NCBI GenBank assembly: GCA_944548615.1
Contig: OX155972.1
Coordinates: forward strand, 727,854 to 791,853
Length of the DNA: 64,000 bases
Origin: Micropterix aruncella
Taxonomy: Eukaryota > Arthropoda > Insecta > Lepidoptera > Micropterigidae
Direction: 5' to 3'
Part shown: positions 45,155 through 56,300 of the stretch, one piece after another
How the letters are laid out: the number at the start of each line of letters is the position of its first letter
How positions within the stretch are numbered: position 1 is the first letter of the stretch
The notes under the pieces: generated by a model
The model's input: the letters and a program-made list of their open reading frames with translations, nothing else
What the model was told of the DNA's origin: nothing
Databases searched by the model: none
Made by a program: the position numbers and the translations under genes

Positions 45155-45990
45155 AAAGTTTCTTTTTTTTTTTATATGTTTTATTTGACTATCTGACTGA
45201 CTATCTAGTAATTAATTAATTTTGAATATATATTAAGTTATATATCCATTTATATTATAAATTTATACTATTTAATTTCTTTTAATATAATTATTTCTAC
45301 GGCTGCTATTATAAAATGTAAGTATGTATCTAACTTTTTAGTTTAATTTAGTAACTGTATAACTTTTATTATTTAAAAAGTGTTAGTATAACGTTGTTAG
45401 AAAACCGCTTGCTGCGGTCGTTAATCACTAGACAATCAGTTCAGTTGCGTTCAATACGAAACTATCTGCCTACCTGCATTATGGATAGCAATATTTACAG
45501 TGAAACGAGCGGAACTCATATGAATACGATGCGACATCACCTCTATATTGCAAAAGAGGGGATTCGCGCTTGTAGATTTTATTCTGCGGTTTAGATAATT
45601 GTTTTAAATAAAAAAATAACAAAACAATAAAATAAAAAATAATAATAATAATAATGATTACCTATAAATAAAAATAAAAATACTTATTAAAAAAAATATA
45701 TATTTTAGATATTTCCTTGACACAACCGTGGCACTCTAGTGTGACTCCCGAAGTGAGCTCGCCTTAACACAGGGGTGCCTAGCAAGGCGGGCTCGGCTGC
45801 TCTTTGCTTAGCATAATAGAAAGATTATCATTTGCGTTTAATGTATGCGCTATGTAACCTGGGCTCAGACAGATGTATCATGTAACTTTTAAAGCATACG
45901 ACGGTATTGTCTAAATTGTCCGTTAATTTTCTGTTGTGCTCATGAATTTGAATGTATATGTATATGTAAATAAATAAATAAATAAATTAG
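45155..45990 (+). mobile_element. probable LINE 3' UTR, plus strand
   Basis: AT-rich with no certain coding motif. It has CGCCTTAACACAGGGGTGCCTAGCAAGGCG (45760 region), a weak relative of the LINE UTR motif, and ends GTAAATAAATAAATAAATAAATT (45965-45988), a tail like other LINEs here. A 66-codon frame at 45394-45594 is unrecognised. Confidence 0.4.
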
Positions 45991-46041
45991 AATCTATTTA
46001 TTTATTATAGTAAAATTTATTCGCGGTTATGATTCCGCCGT

Positions 46042-46070
46042 TGTTCAACTATTTACACGTTGAACAACCA
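46042..46070. repeat. 10-bp-stem hairpin GTTGTTCAAC/GTTGAACAAC
   Basis: Perfect inverted repeat with a 9-base loop, at the left of a composite repeat region. Confidence 0.8.
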
Positions 46071-46189
46071 GATATCATGAAATTAGTAACGCGTTCAAGC
46101 CCCTCGAAATACCTAGCAGGCGGCGCGGCGACTGCTGGCCCAGTAAGGTCAGCGTTCAGCGGAAAACGTCTACTATATAGGTAACGTGC

Positions 46190-47280
46190 ATCTGAGGGGG
46201 ACGTCTTACACTATATAGTCGACGAAATACTATTTGACAAAATTGTCGTTAGAACATTGGCACCTTTTTCACAACGATTGAGACCTTTTTCACACCTATC
46301 GTCGAATGTCTAATGGCTTGATATGGTTAGACTAAATCGCCTTGATTGCTTAATAATATTAATTATTTATACGTATCAATTTTCAAGCAAAAACACTAAT
46401 AATAACATTTTCTTCTGAATCTTTCAATGACAGCTGAATAAGCAATAGAATTAATTTAGGAAAATTCTTTATTGTAGTAAAAAGTAACAAAATTATTTGA
46501 CAAAATTTACTTATAAAAAATATTATAACGATTTACTGGTTATTTCTTCTATAATGATTATTATTATTTTATCAATTTTATACACTGAAAACAATATTAA
46601 ATGTTTTTTCAATAAGTCGAACATGTGATGAAAGTATTAAGACTAAGAATTAAAAGTAAAAAAGTTCACAAGGTGGACTATTAATTAGTGAAACCCTAAC
46701 AGTTCGATTTCGAAATCATTAGTAATTAAAGTGTATTTTAATATATCTGTATGAAGTACACATTTTACAATTATTGTTATAATTGTAAAATCCAAATCGG
46801 TAATCACCAAATTTAAAATGGTAAGTAGCTAACCGATTAAGACTATTAATTAGTGTAACAGTAACAGTTCGATTTCGAAATCATCAGTATTTAGTGCGTA
46901 TTTTAATATATCTGTCTGAAATACACATTTTACAATTATTGTTAGGTACCTATACTGCAATATTTACTCTGATCGTTGCTGGTATAAAGTTCAAGATGTT
47001 ATGATCGAACCCGGTGCAGCGGTCAGTTTGTGCCTTTTTTAAGCGTTTGTTAAAGTGTTCCACGCAGGTAGAATCGAACTCCATAGTAAAATAAACGGTT
47101 ACTACTTGTTGGGAATCACTGTTTATTTTATGACATTTTAACGACACTTTTGTCAAATAATATTTCGTAGACTATATCTCTAACGGTAGCGTCTAAAAAG
47201 GCAAATAAACGCCACCCTTCTGGAATTAACAAATCGATTAGAAACTTTACGCGAAGCAAAGCCGCGGGCAACAGCTGGTA
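46190..47280. mobile_element. composite repeat with inverted ends and Helitron-like terminus
   Basis: ACTATATAGTCGACGAAATACTATTTGACAAAATTGTCGTTA (46210-46251) is mirrored by the complement of 47130-47180 (TAACGACACTTTTGTCAAATAATATTTCGTAGACTATA). The right side ends ACGCGAAGCAAAGCCGCGGGCAACAGCTGGT (47249-47279), resembling a Helitron terminus with CTAG mutated to CTGG. Between them lie two direct units with AACAGTTCGATTTCGAAATCAT (46699 and 46868) and TTTTAATATATCTGT...ACACATTTTACAATTATTGTTA. Confidence 0.5.
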
Positions 47281-47289
47281 TAATTATAA

Positions 47290-47735
47290 ACACAATAGTT
47301 AAGTTTTTGTAGAGGCAGTCGTGTTTTATTTTTTTAAATTATTGTTCTTATTTTCCTCAAATGCCTTTTTGGGTTGGTTTTTTTGCGTTACAAAATGGCT
47401 TACAACTCAAATGTGATTAGTTGGAGTCTTATCGATTATAAAGTAATAAAAATGCCCCCATGAAAATAGCAGTCGACGGACTGTTCTGTCTATTTGCAAA
47501 GGACTTATCGGTATTGAGAACAGCGCAAAATTGGGGTTCAAATTCTAAAGGGTACCTACAATTAAAAAAGGGGGAGAGTGGCCCTTACCCTATTGTACCA
47601 TGCACGCTTATTGAGTTACAAGTCGGAGTTAATAGTCCTCAATTATTCCTAGCCGTTTCCTAAAAAATATATCATCTCGTCTCTTTCCTTTTTTAGTTTT
47701 ATTTTATTTATTTTATTTTCTTAATTCCCAACAGA
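47290..47735. other. no recognised feature
   Basis: Apparently single-copy; a 67-codon frame at 47460-47663 has no motif. The T-rich run at 47690-47720 borders the SINE. Confidence 0.35.
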
Positions 47736-47737
47736 CC

Positions 47738-48003
47738 TTACGGTACACGTCGGCATGGCCAAGGGCACCTAATCTTACATTGCAAAGTCTCGGGTTCGAT
47801 TCCCGACTGGCCCATCATTTTCAGTCGGGATAAAATTAACGGAATCGCATTGTCAATTCTGTCGATCGAATTCAGTAATAATATACACATATTCACACCC
47901 ATGTTATACATACATAATAAAAGGATTGGTTGTAATATATTGTCGTATGATATGAGCCTACCTTAGTGCGGACGTCTCGTGCGATCCAGTTCATCGTCAT
48001 CAT
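47738..48003 (+). mobile_element. tRNA-derived SINE, copy 2, with (CAT)n tail
   Basis: A box region GTCGGCATGGCCAAGGGCACC, perfect B box GGTTCGATTCC (47793-47803), then the body TCAGTCGGGATAAAATTAACGGAAT, GTCGATCGAATTCAGTAATA and GGATTGGTTGTAATATATTG. The 3' side differs from copy 1 after GAGCCTACCTTAG, so it is a related subfamily. It abuts a CATCATCATCATT repeat shared with the tail of the next LINE. Confidence 0.75.
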
Positions 48004-48572
48004 CATCATTATTTATTCATTCCATAAAAGCATTTCACAATACTGAGGAACATGTCAAATTTTACAATCATAATTTACCGGATGATAAAACCGCTTTGAT
48101 TAATTAAAAGAAAAAAATAATTGTAATCAGAGGTGTTTACTTAAAAATAGTCAAATTTACAAAATAATCAATAATAAATAATAATCAATACAATGAAATA
48201 GAGAAATTCTGAAACATGCGTAATTAAAAATAATGTCAATAAAATCTAAAACTTAGTGCGAAAGTATAGTCATAATATGGTTATTTATTATCAAGCAATT
48301 GTGGACTTGCTATCATAAAAGTCGTCCAGTTTGTAAAGGGCATGTTTGACTAACTGATTTTTCGAGCAGATTTTATATGCTGCCATCTCAAGTCTTCTCG
48401 TCGATGACGGCAAAGCATTGAACAATTTAAAACTAATATATAAAAATGTTTTTTGATATTTAGTCAAGCGAACTTTAGGCAATAACACATTGTTTTTATG
48501 TCGCGTATTATGGCTATGTCGAGTGGAGTGAAGCTCGCGATTTAAAAGATTCTCTTTGGCGTATAAAAGCTA
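48004..48572 (-). mobile_element. LINE 3' end, minus strand
   Basis: Minus-strand coding from about 48565: YAKENLLNRELHSTRHSHNT, RHKNNV, LLPKVRLTKYQKTFLYISFK, LFNALPSSTRRLEMAAYKIC, to the stop at 48291. It is closely related to the C-terminus of the ORF at 2-1702. The 3' tail is AATAAATAATGATGATGATGACGATG on the minus strand. Confidence 0.8.
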
Positions 48573-48725
48573 AAGTTAGGTTAAGAAGATAAAGTTTGGT
48601 TAGGTTTAATTTATTTGTAACTGTCATTATAATTTTTGGAAAAATAAAGAACTTGAATTTGAATTTGAATTAAACCCGCCCATTGTGAAATTTCACAATA
48701 ATAAATAGAAACAAACAATACACAA
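48573..48725 (+). mobile_element. LINE tail followed by SINE tail fragment
   Basis: GGAAAAATAAAGAACTTGAATTTGAATTTGAATT (48639-48669) is a LINE terminus with hexamer tail. AAACCCGCCCATTGTGAAATTTCACAATAATAAATAGAAACAA then matches the 3' end of the SINE at 10283-10600. Confidence 0.55.
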
Positions 48726-48819
48726 CATGTCCGATTACAATGATTCGTTGCCCGGAAATAAATTATAGGTGCCTTAAACAAAGAACAATACCAAATACCA
48801 ATACAAACAAAACCATAAC

Positions 48820-49135
48820 AACAATACAATACAATACAATCAACTACTCCAGTAGATAGGCATTCCTACACTTGGATGCGTCACAAAACTAAATGCTAAA
48901 AATTTAATTATTAAAAACATAACTATCGTGATAGTTGTCATGGCTGTAATATTATATTCAATATTACCTACATACAAATAATCAAAATATACTAATGTGA
49001 TTTAAGAGTCAGGGAGAATAATATATTAAAATAGAAATGCAATTTCTATGTAGAATAATCAAAAAATATATATTTTATTGTCAATCCAGCAATATGCCAT
49101 CGTATTTTTTTTAAAATGAATAGATGTATAATAAA
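48820..49135 (-). mobile_element. LINE 3' UTR, minus strand; sister of 13296-14229
   Basis: ACAATACAATACAATACAATCAACTACTCCAGTAGATAGGCATTCC is the exact complement of the end of the LINE at 13296-14229, and similarity runs through the ACTATCGTGATAGTT palindrome to about 49135. No coding part is retained. Confidence 0.75.
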
Positions 49136-49139
49136 TTCC

Positions 49140-49520
49140 AGTTCTTCCCTTTCTCTCCTGTTCCTCTCCCAATTTCCTCTCCTCGGGCACTATTAGTCTT
49201 AAATTCTTCCACTTGTCTGTATGTTAGATAACATTGTTAACATTGGTTTAATTATTGGGTTCTTATTATCAAGCAGTCGCGTCGATTTAAAAAACCATTC
49301 GTCGTCATCATAATAAAAAAATTAAAAAATTATATGTGCCGGTTAAAAAATTGCTGACAATTTCGCCGGAAATTTATCAGCGCCGCCTGCATGTCGCCGG
49401 CGCATAACGGTTGCCAATATGTACTATGGCATTAATCAATGTAATATCCTATATAATGTGTACTCGTACTAGATCATCCAGGTGGGGGTGGTTAGCAGTA
49501 GATACATACTTCGAGTTATA
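49140..49520. other. no recognised feature
   Basis: Mixed composition; a GC-richer part (49370-49410) and pyrimidine tracts. Nothing shared. Confidence 0.35.
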
Positions 49521-49522
49521 TA

Positions 49523-51235
49523 AGAAACCCGGGAGCTAACGGGCCCATGATGGGTTGGCCACGAAGACCCATGTGTTCAGGGTCGGTCACACTCACGGGT
49601 CAACACCCATCCGACGGCCTCCACGCACGGGGTGCGAACCTGGGTAGGACTCTGGCCCTGGTCAGTTTCCCCTGGGAATCAAACCTCTGGCGCCCCTGGA
49701 CGGTCTGCGCGCCGTGCGGCGAAGCCAATCGATTGTGCATTCTGATTAACAGTTAAGAGTTTCAAGGCGATAGGTAAGGGCAGCAAACCCCGCCCACCGC
49801 CCGGGCAGTTATAACGACGAGGGTCGTCTTGTCTGCCCGGGATGTCGTGCTACGACAACCCTGCGCGTACCAGAAGGGTAAAACGCGCAGGGGGTGAAAT
49901 AGGGTAAACCACCCCCCCCCCGTACCGCCCCGAGAACCCATTTATTCAAAAAATGAAAAGTATTTACAAAAAAAAAAAAATTACAAAAATATTACAAAAT
50001 TTACCGAAAAAAAAAACAACAATAGCGTAAATTTAGGAGCCGGTAAGCGGGGTAGAAGACGCTCTAGAACAATGAAGGTGAAGGCGCACTGTCCGTGGGC
50101 AGTTCTCGGAGCAGCCACGGGGGGGGGGAGGAATCCCTGGATCCTGCAAAGAACGAAACGCCCTTTGGGGCGGTAAAGAGACGGACACAAAGACGGGCAC
50201 TTCGGGCTGGAAGTAGCCGCCGAATCACACCACCAAGGAAGAGGGTACCCCCTGGGGGGTATCCCGAAGCCTCATGCTTTCCCAAGAAGCCACCCAGTGC
50301 TCCACAAACTCGCCAAACGACTGGAAGCAGCTCCTACAACTGACCAAATCCGGGTACCAAATCGGAGAGCGCCCAACGCACGCGCCCACTGCATCCATCA
50401 ATTTCTCCCGTGCAGCCGCTAGAATTGGGCAAGACCAAATTACGTGTTCCGCAGTTTGGCGACCATACCCACAGGCGCACCAGGGGTCATCGGCAAGTCC
50501 AAAGTCAAATAGTTTAGCTCTGAACTCTCCGTGGCCCCCAACCAGCTGCGTGGTATGGTGGTCGAACCGCAGAAACGAATTTGCCATCCGCAGTGCAACG
50601 GACGGGAAAAAGCAATGGGTGAGGCGGCCCGTACCCCCGGCGTCCCATCTAGCCTGCCAGACACGCAAGGACTCCACCCGAATCAGGCGGGCAAACTCCC
50701 CAGCTCGGTGCGCCACCGGGTCGATCGATAGGCCATGAAGGACTGCAGGCTCGCCCCGGCGGTACCGCCATTCTGATTAACAGTCGGGGGAGTCTGGAAG
50801 CAGTACTGTTTCCTATAGAGCGGGGGTGGTTGCTGACCTTACGGTGACTGCTCTCGAAACGACCATCGGCTACCCGATTCCGGATGAACAGCCGGGCAAA
50901 GGATGCCGTGGTCTGCCATAGATTCGGTTTACACCGTTTCACCGCTTCGTAAGGGAGAGGACCGCGCAAGCGACCTCGAACTCGTAACCAGTCGAGTGAC
51001 CGGAGTAATCTAGTCGCAACTGGAAGTAAGGAGGGCGTGAGTGTAAGCCCGCTGGGTAACATACCTGGCTATCTCGCGGATGAGGCGTTGGCCTCTTACG
51101 GGCATGTAGCGGAGCTTGACGGTGGACTGTTTTGTCCTAAGTCTTCTGCATTCACTTCAAGGTAGATTTAACGTACATTTCGTTAAAACTTCCTGAGGTG
51201 ATGGATTCGCCCGTTGTTGTTGACAACTTTAGTTG
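49523..51235 (-). repeat. GCR copy h, interrupted by an R1-clade LINE fragment
   Basis: Minus-strand GCR from GGGAGCTAACGGGCCC (49523) to GCCCGTTGTTGTTGACAACTTTAGTTG (51235). CATTCTGATTAACAGT at 49738-49753 recurs at 50770-50785, and the sequence between is unrelated to GCR, so a 1,016-bp insert with a 16-bp target duplication sits in it. Confidence 0.75.
50225..50716 (-). pseudogene. R1/TRAS-type LINE ORF2 C-terminal end
   Basis: Part of the insert 49754-50769. The minus-strand frame of 163 codons begins inside the coding sequence and includes WQARWDAGGTGRLTHCFFPS, FLRFDHHTTQLVGGHGEFRA, LFDFGLADDPWCACGYGRQT and AEHVIWSCP. The WQxxWD...GRxTxxFFP...LxGHGxFxxxLxxFGLxxDxxCxCG...H pattern is the post-RNase H tail of R1-clade (R1, TRAS, SART) LINEs. 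The GC-rich 3' UTR lies at 49754-50224 with C- and A-runs. The plus-strand frames here are shadows. Confidence 0.75.
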
Positions 51236-51239
51236 TACC

Positions 51240-51550
51240 TCATCCGCTTTTGAGTTTTCGCTTAGTTATTCTGGTTCGTGAGGGTATTTTCCGCCTCAAT
51301 ATTGATAAAGATAATTTTATTCTCATTAAATTCGTTACACCTGCCCTTTTCACATAAAACATCGAGTGAGCTTTATCGATAACCCGTACATCAAGTGTAA
51401 ACAATTTGCATATAAAATACGCGATAAGCCGATTATTGATACAGGAAAATGATTACAAGTAGTCTGAATAACGAGGGGGTCGAATATTTCGATTAAATCT
51501 GTATTTTTCGTATGATATTGTAATAATAAATATTGTTTCTGATGATTGCC
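51240..51550. other. no recognised feature
   Basis: Apparently single-copy stretch between GCR copy h and a GT repeat. Confidence 0.35.
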
Positions 51551-51551
51551 T

Positions 51552-51554
<3 letters not shown>

Positions 51555-51595
<41 letters not shown>
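51555..51595. repeat. (GT)n microsatellite
   Basis: About twenty GT dinucleotides, without interruption. Confidence 0.97.
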
Positions 51596-51597
<2 letters not shown>

Positions 51598-51859
51598 CAG
51601 CAGCCCCGGACTGGCCAGGTCGGCTGGTCGGCGATCGCCGAGGGCCCCGGAATCATGGTAACCCCCAAAAAAGTAGTATTTATTTTTCATTACTCAGGTA
51701 TTCATTAACTACAAGAAATGTAATTAAAAAATGGTCTAAATTAAAAACCTATTTTTGTCTATTGTTTTACTAGATTTATTTCTGGTTATCATTCCTGGCT
51801 CAAAATATTTACAAAGTAAAACCATTGACTATTCTACCGCCTGGATCTTGGTACAGACG

Positions 51860-52491
51860 CTGCTTGCACATCAGAATACCGTTGACTACGTAACGACCAA
51901 CGGCTTGCTCCCGGAGCGCACAGTAATATTATTTTCTATATCGAACGCATCCTAAAATCCATACCAAATATCTCATTATTACCATAGATACATAGACGGC
52001 CGCCAGCATAATTTCGCGCGTCATTTAGCGGATATTTCTGGTAAAATTCCATTGACAAACATGATATTTTTTTATCGAGAAATCATCAAAATTTTTATTG
52101 TTTTTTTGAGCGTATATCTAAATATTTCTGTACGTAAACAAGAAAAACAAAATATCACCTTTGATAGAGAATCTAATAAAGATCACGATAGCATCTACAA
52201 TTTCTAAATAGGGTTCCGTATTTTTCCGTAAGACAAGTACAACTTAGAAATGCCGAGTTTTATTCACTTTATCGAATTTCTCTTATTTATTTATAATTAT
52301 CTAATTGTTTTACAAAATGAGATTTCAATATTCTAAATGCGAAATTTCAATACAATTGTTACTCAGTTATTATTTTCATGATTGCTATAGTAGTTCCATA
52401 GTTATAGTACTTTTGTCGAGCGCGGCGACAATGCAAGAAATTTCGATAAATTGCCGCGGTCTGCCATGAAATTATGCAGCTACTCGAAGGG
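51860..52491. mobile_element. piggyBac-type MITE, copy 3, left end degraded
   Basis: From CACATCAGAATACCGTTGACTACG through GAGCGCACAGTAATATTATTTTCTA to GCAGCTACTCGAAGGG (52491) it matches the copies at 7408 and 8913. The right flank is TTTAA. The first 30-40 bp have diverged, so its start is approximate. Confidence 0.75.
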
Positions 52492-52499
52492 TTTAATTT

Positions 52500-53004
52500 A
52501 GTGTAAAACGAACAAATATTTAAACATTATTTGCGAAGTAAATAAAGTATCGATTTGTTGGATTTTACTCTCGTGGACATGAACCATTTTGGACTCTCGT
52601 GGACATGAACCAAAAATGTTAAAAAGTGGATATTGACCATTATTCCCCGCGACCCTTCATGTGTATGTGTAAGGGCATTATTTCAATATACTTCTTATCT
52701 TGTTATTTATTGGCTTGATAGCTCCCATAAATCATATTAGAAAGTAATTGTATAGGCCGAATGAAGAGCAGGTGTTGAATTTACCACGATTATATACGAA
52801 TGATTATTACGGGCCGCTCCAAACGGCCGACACTCTATTAATTTCATAAATATCAGCTTATCGTGAACACAGCAAACATTACCAGTAATTTGAGGGGGGT
52901 GTTTATTTGCATATTAGGTATATTATTAATATCAAGAGATAATTCACATTAGATAAGTGCCGCTCCGCAGAGGTCCAAGCGATCGAGAGGCGTTTGGATT
53001 TGGT
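52500..53004. other. no recognised feature apart from a short duplication
   Basis: ACTCTCGTGGACATGAACCA occurs twice, 27 bp apart (52567 and 52594). The rest is apparently single-copy. Confidence 0.4.
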
Positions 53005-53970
53005 TTTCTAGCGTTGTTCACTCCTCGAGTGCAACTATACGATACATTCTTAAAATTTTAAAACATATAACATCAGTAAAGACTCGCCTAACAACATATT
53101 ATGGCTACGTATATCCGCATCTAAAATACGGCATTATAATGTGGGGCAACTCAACAGAAGTCCAACGAATATTCAAAATACAGAAGTCCCGTGTTCGACT
53201 TTTAAACGGAGTAGCGCCAGACACTTCCTGCAGGCCGCTCTTCGTTAGCATGTCTATGTTGACTGTGCCCTCTCTGTGTATACTGGAATATTGGGAATTC
53301 ATTAAAAATAATCCCGATATCTACTTCTTACGAAGAGATGTACATTCAAGGGCTACGAGGAATAGAAACCTCATAAATTGTCCCTCAGTGAGTACAGAAA
53401 TGTGTAAAAAGGGACCTGAGTTCTGTTGTGTTAAATATTTTAACGCTATTCCATAAAACAACAAATCAATGCAACAACCAGGATTCAAACAGATATTAAA
53501 GCACTGGCTCAAAAATAAATGCCATTACAGCGTGAATGACTTTTTAAACGATCATGACAAATAAATAATATAACATATCTTTATTGTAATTCTCCAACAT
53601 TTTAAACTTTAAACATTTATATTTAATTCTAGCTCTAAATCTGACAAACCGTAGATAGCCTAATAATTCCAGATTTACATTTTAATTTAAAAACAAACTG
53701 ACATTTGATTTATATATAGTAATGGGAAATTTACTAAATTTGTAGATAATAGTTTTAATTATTATTTTGTTAATACCTATGTATGTCTAAAACGTAATAT
53801 TTTCGGATTTGTTTTCCTTCAACTGCGAAGTGAACATATTTATAGAAAAATACATATTGTACGCCTGATTGGTAAACTGTATAGCACATATAATAGTACC
53901 TATCCATTTTGTACGACATACTTACAGTTCTCAATAAAGAATTATTATTATTATAAATATTATTATTATT
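53005..53970 (+). mobile_element. LINE fragment, RT C-terminal region to (ATT)n tail
   Basis: The frame before and after 53139 reads KTRLTTYYGYVYPHLKYGII, MWGNSTEVQRIFKIQKSRVR, then HSRATRNRNLINCPSV and FCCVKYFNAIP with an in-frame stop at 53455, after which NNKSMQQPGFKQILKHWL continues the homology. The 3' end is CAATAAAGAATTATTATTATTATAAATATTATTATTATTC. The catalytic RT domain is missing. Confidence 0.8.
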
Positions 53971-53974
53971 CAAG

Positions 53975-54455
53975 GTTTTTATAAAGGATGCCTTTCAACA
54001 GCAGTAAACTTTTCGATCTTTAGAAGAGCATGTTTTAAGGATGGCTTTTGAATTTACTTTACCCGACTATCAACCGACATGGAGGGCAAGTTTTTTTTGC
54101 GGAATGAAGACGGAAATATATATTTTGCGTCTTTTGAGACGACAGAGAACATTTCCACATTTAACAGTATTAGTAGTATTAATAAAAGGGTAGTGGGGGT
54201 TTGTATACAGCCCTTAATGTGACCTGGATCTATAAGATCTTTTGTGATTGATTGGGTCAGTGGTCTCCTGGAAGCCCGGTACTGTGTACCAGTTCATACA
54301 GATCAATAACCTTCAGGTTGGGCAGGTGGCTGGGGTCGAGAAAGGCTCGTTCCAGTAAACTGTGTCTTTTTGCGACGCGGCCTGGGCAGCGACCAACGAA
54401 TGTGGTCACTTCATGGGAGATAGAATGATCATTACCGTTAAAACATTGTGTACGT
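53975..54455. other. no recognised feature
   Basis: Ends in sequence resembling a broken GCR edge (GGGAGATAGAATGATCATTACCGTTAAAAC, 54415-54444), which suggests an old GCR lies at its right border. Confidence 0.35.
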
Positions 54456-54458
54456 GCA

Positions 54459-54498
54459 CAGTTACTACAACGGGCTCGCCCGTTGTAGTAACTGTGTG
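54459..54498. repeat. perfect 19-bp-stem hairpin made from a GCR end
   Basis: CACAGTTACTACAACGGGC, a TC loop, then its exact complement. The stem contains ACTACAACGGGC, the characteristic GCR 5' end, so this is two GCR termini fused head to head. Confidence 0.9.
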
Positions 54499-54572
54499 TC
54501 CAACTGATACTTCAGCGTTTAGGTTCCTAATGGTTCCGTGCAGCTTGAGACGTCTGTCTGTATTACCTTAGG

Positions 54573-55212
54573 GGGTTAATGGGCCCTTGCTGAGTTGGCC
54601 ACGAAGACCCATTCTGTTCAGGGTTGGTCACACTCACGGGTCAACACCTATCCGACGGCCTCCACGCATGAAGTGCAAGCCTGGGTAGGACTCTGGCCTA
54701 ATGGTTAGTTTCCCCTGGTAATCAACCTTCTGGCGCTCCTGGACGGTCTGCGCACCGTGCGGCATAAGCCAATCGATTGCGCACTCTGACTAACAGTCGG
54801 GGGAGTCTGGAAGCAGTACTGTCTCCTATAGAGCGGGGGTGGTTGCGGACCTTACGGCGACTGCTCTTGAAATGACCATCGGCTACCCGATCCTGGGTGA
54901 ACAGCCGGGCAAAGGACGCTGTGGTCCGCGATAGATTCGGTATACACCGTTTCACCGCTTCGTAAGCCTAACTCACCTAACTCGTAACCAATCGAGAGAC
55001 TGGAGTAATCTGATCGCTATTGGAAGTAAGGGCCTGAGTATAAGCCCGCTGGGTAACACTCCTGGCTATCTCGCGTTTAAGGCGTTGGCCTCTTACGGGT
55101 TTGTGGCGGAGCTAGACGGTGGACTGTTTTGTCCAAGTCTTCTGCGCTCACTCCAGGGAGATAGAACAATTAATCGTTCTATCTCCCTGGAGTGAGCGCA
55201 GACAACCCTAGT
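54573..55212 (-). repeat. GCR copy i with 14-bp flanking repeats and terminal snap-back
   Basis: Minus-strand GCR from GGGTTAATGGGCCC to about 55167, then a fold-back of its end. TGTATTACCTTAGG flanks it at 54559-54572 and 55213-55226. The right end is a perfect 27-bp-stem inverted repeat (55141-55167 against 55176-55202) with an 8-base loop. The canonical 5' end (GTCGACTACAACGGG) is missing and replaced by the inverted copy. Confidence 0.8.
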
Positions 55213-55226
55213 TGTATTACCTTAGG

Positions 55227-55945
55227 CCGGCTCAACTCACGGTTTAGATCCCATCTGGTAGCCTCCTCGAAGGGCTGCCGTGAACTCTGTCTGCGGCTGT
55301 AACCTACAGTCGTGGACGAGTTGTAACAGACAAGACTGGGTTGTACTCATGTGAAATTGGCCTAAGAATGACCATTATACCATTGGGATTGCATGCCATA
55401 ATCTTTCAAGTGGAAACAATTGGAATCATAATGGCGACAGATGAGGTTCAAAGGAGGCAATAATGGGTGTCAAACACTATTGTTTATATTTGTATTTAAG
55501 TTATACTTAAGCGTCGCCTTATTAAGGAACCAATCTTTATATGGTGAAGATATATGGATTATGAAAATTGCTTAAATTAATTTTCAAACAGCGTATTAAG
55601 AATAGATGATTAGAATACAGAGCATTTATTTCCCTTACACCTTCACAATTGTGTAAGAAAGACCAAGAGATATAAATTAACCTTAAATTAGTTACTCAAT
55701 TTAACAAAGAATTATATAAATCTAAAACCGCGATTTCTGCATCTCAAATTCTGTGGCTTCGAAGGGGGATAAAATGGGTGGTAAGGTGACGCTCACATGT
55801 GGCAATACAGTTGTCCTAAACCTACCCCAGCCGGTCGTTAGGCCGGAATCCATCGTTCACCTCCCAGAAGTGTAATAATTATACATGATTGGCCCGATTT
55901 CGGTCGGTGAATTCCGTGACAGCTCCGTTTGTATTTTATTTATTT
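55227..55945. other. no recognised feature
   Basis: Starts with GC-richer DNA (55227-55330), then AT-rich. The block CCTTAAATTAGTTACTCAATTTAACAAAG at 55680 resembles the complement of 18846-18870 (LINE UTR), so part may be an old LINE end. Confidence 0.35.
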
Positions 55946-56165
55946 AGATCCAGTTGCATAGTGGTTAGACCATCTGATCTTTCATTGTGAGTTTCCATGT
56001 TAGATTCCCGAAATTGCATTTCAATACTGTCGATTGAATACAATAACAAGACACAAACTTACACACATGTCAAACCCTCGGCTTGGCTGTAAAAGATTGG
56101 TCGTATGATAATAAATCCTCTCATTGTGAAATTTCACAATGATAATCGATATATCATCATATCGA
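55946..56165 (+). mobile_element. tRNA-derived SINE, copy 3, degraded
   Basis: AGATCCAGTTGCATAGTGGTTAGACC (A-box region), a decayed B box (GTTAGATTCCCG), GTCGATTGAATACAATAACAAG, GGCTTGGCTGTAAAAGATTGG and AATAAATCCTCTCATTGTGAAATTTCACAATG, in the order seen at 10283. Confidence 0.7.
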
Positions 56166-56300
56166 TATAATATGATTCTATATATATATATATATAGCAT
56201 AATAGATATCTAATTCATCATTCATAATAGATAATCTGCAATGGAGTATGTATTTCCATTATTTTACAATTGTGTGCAAAATACCAAGTACATTTAATTA

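Noticed and set aside
49754..49990. Possible rDNA insertion site because of the R1-type LINE
   Set aside because: Flanking DNA is the GCR repeat; I recognise no 28S rRNA sequence in the window.
50095..50738. Plus-strand frames of 82 and 154 codons
   Set aside because: Shadows of the minus-strand R1-type LINE coding sequence, which has recognisable motifs.
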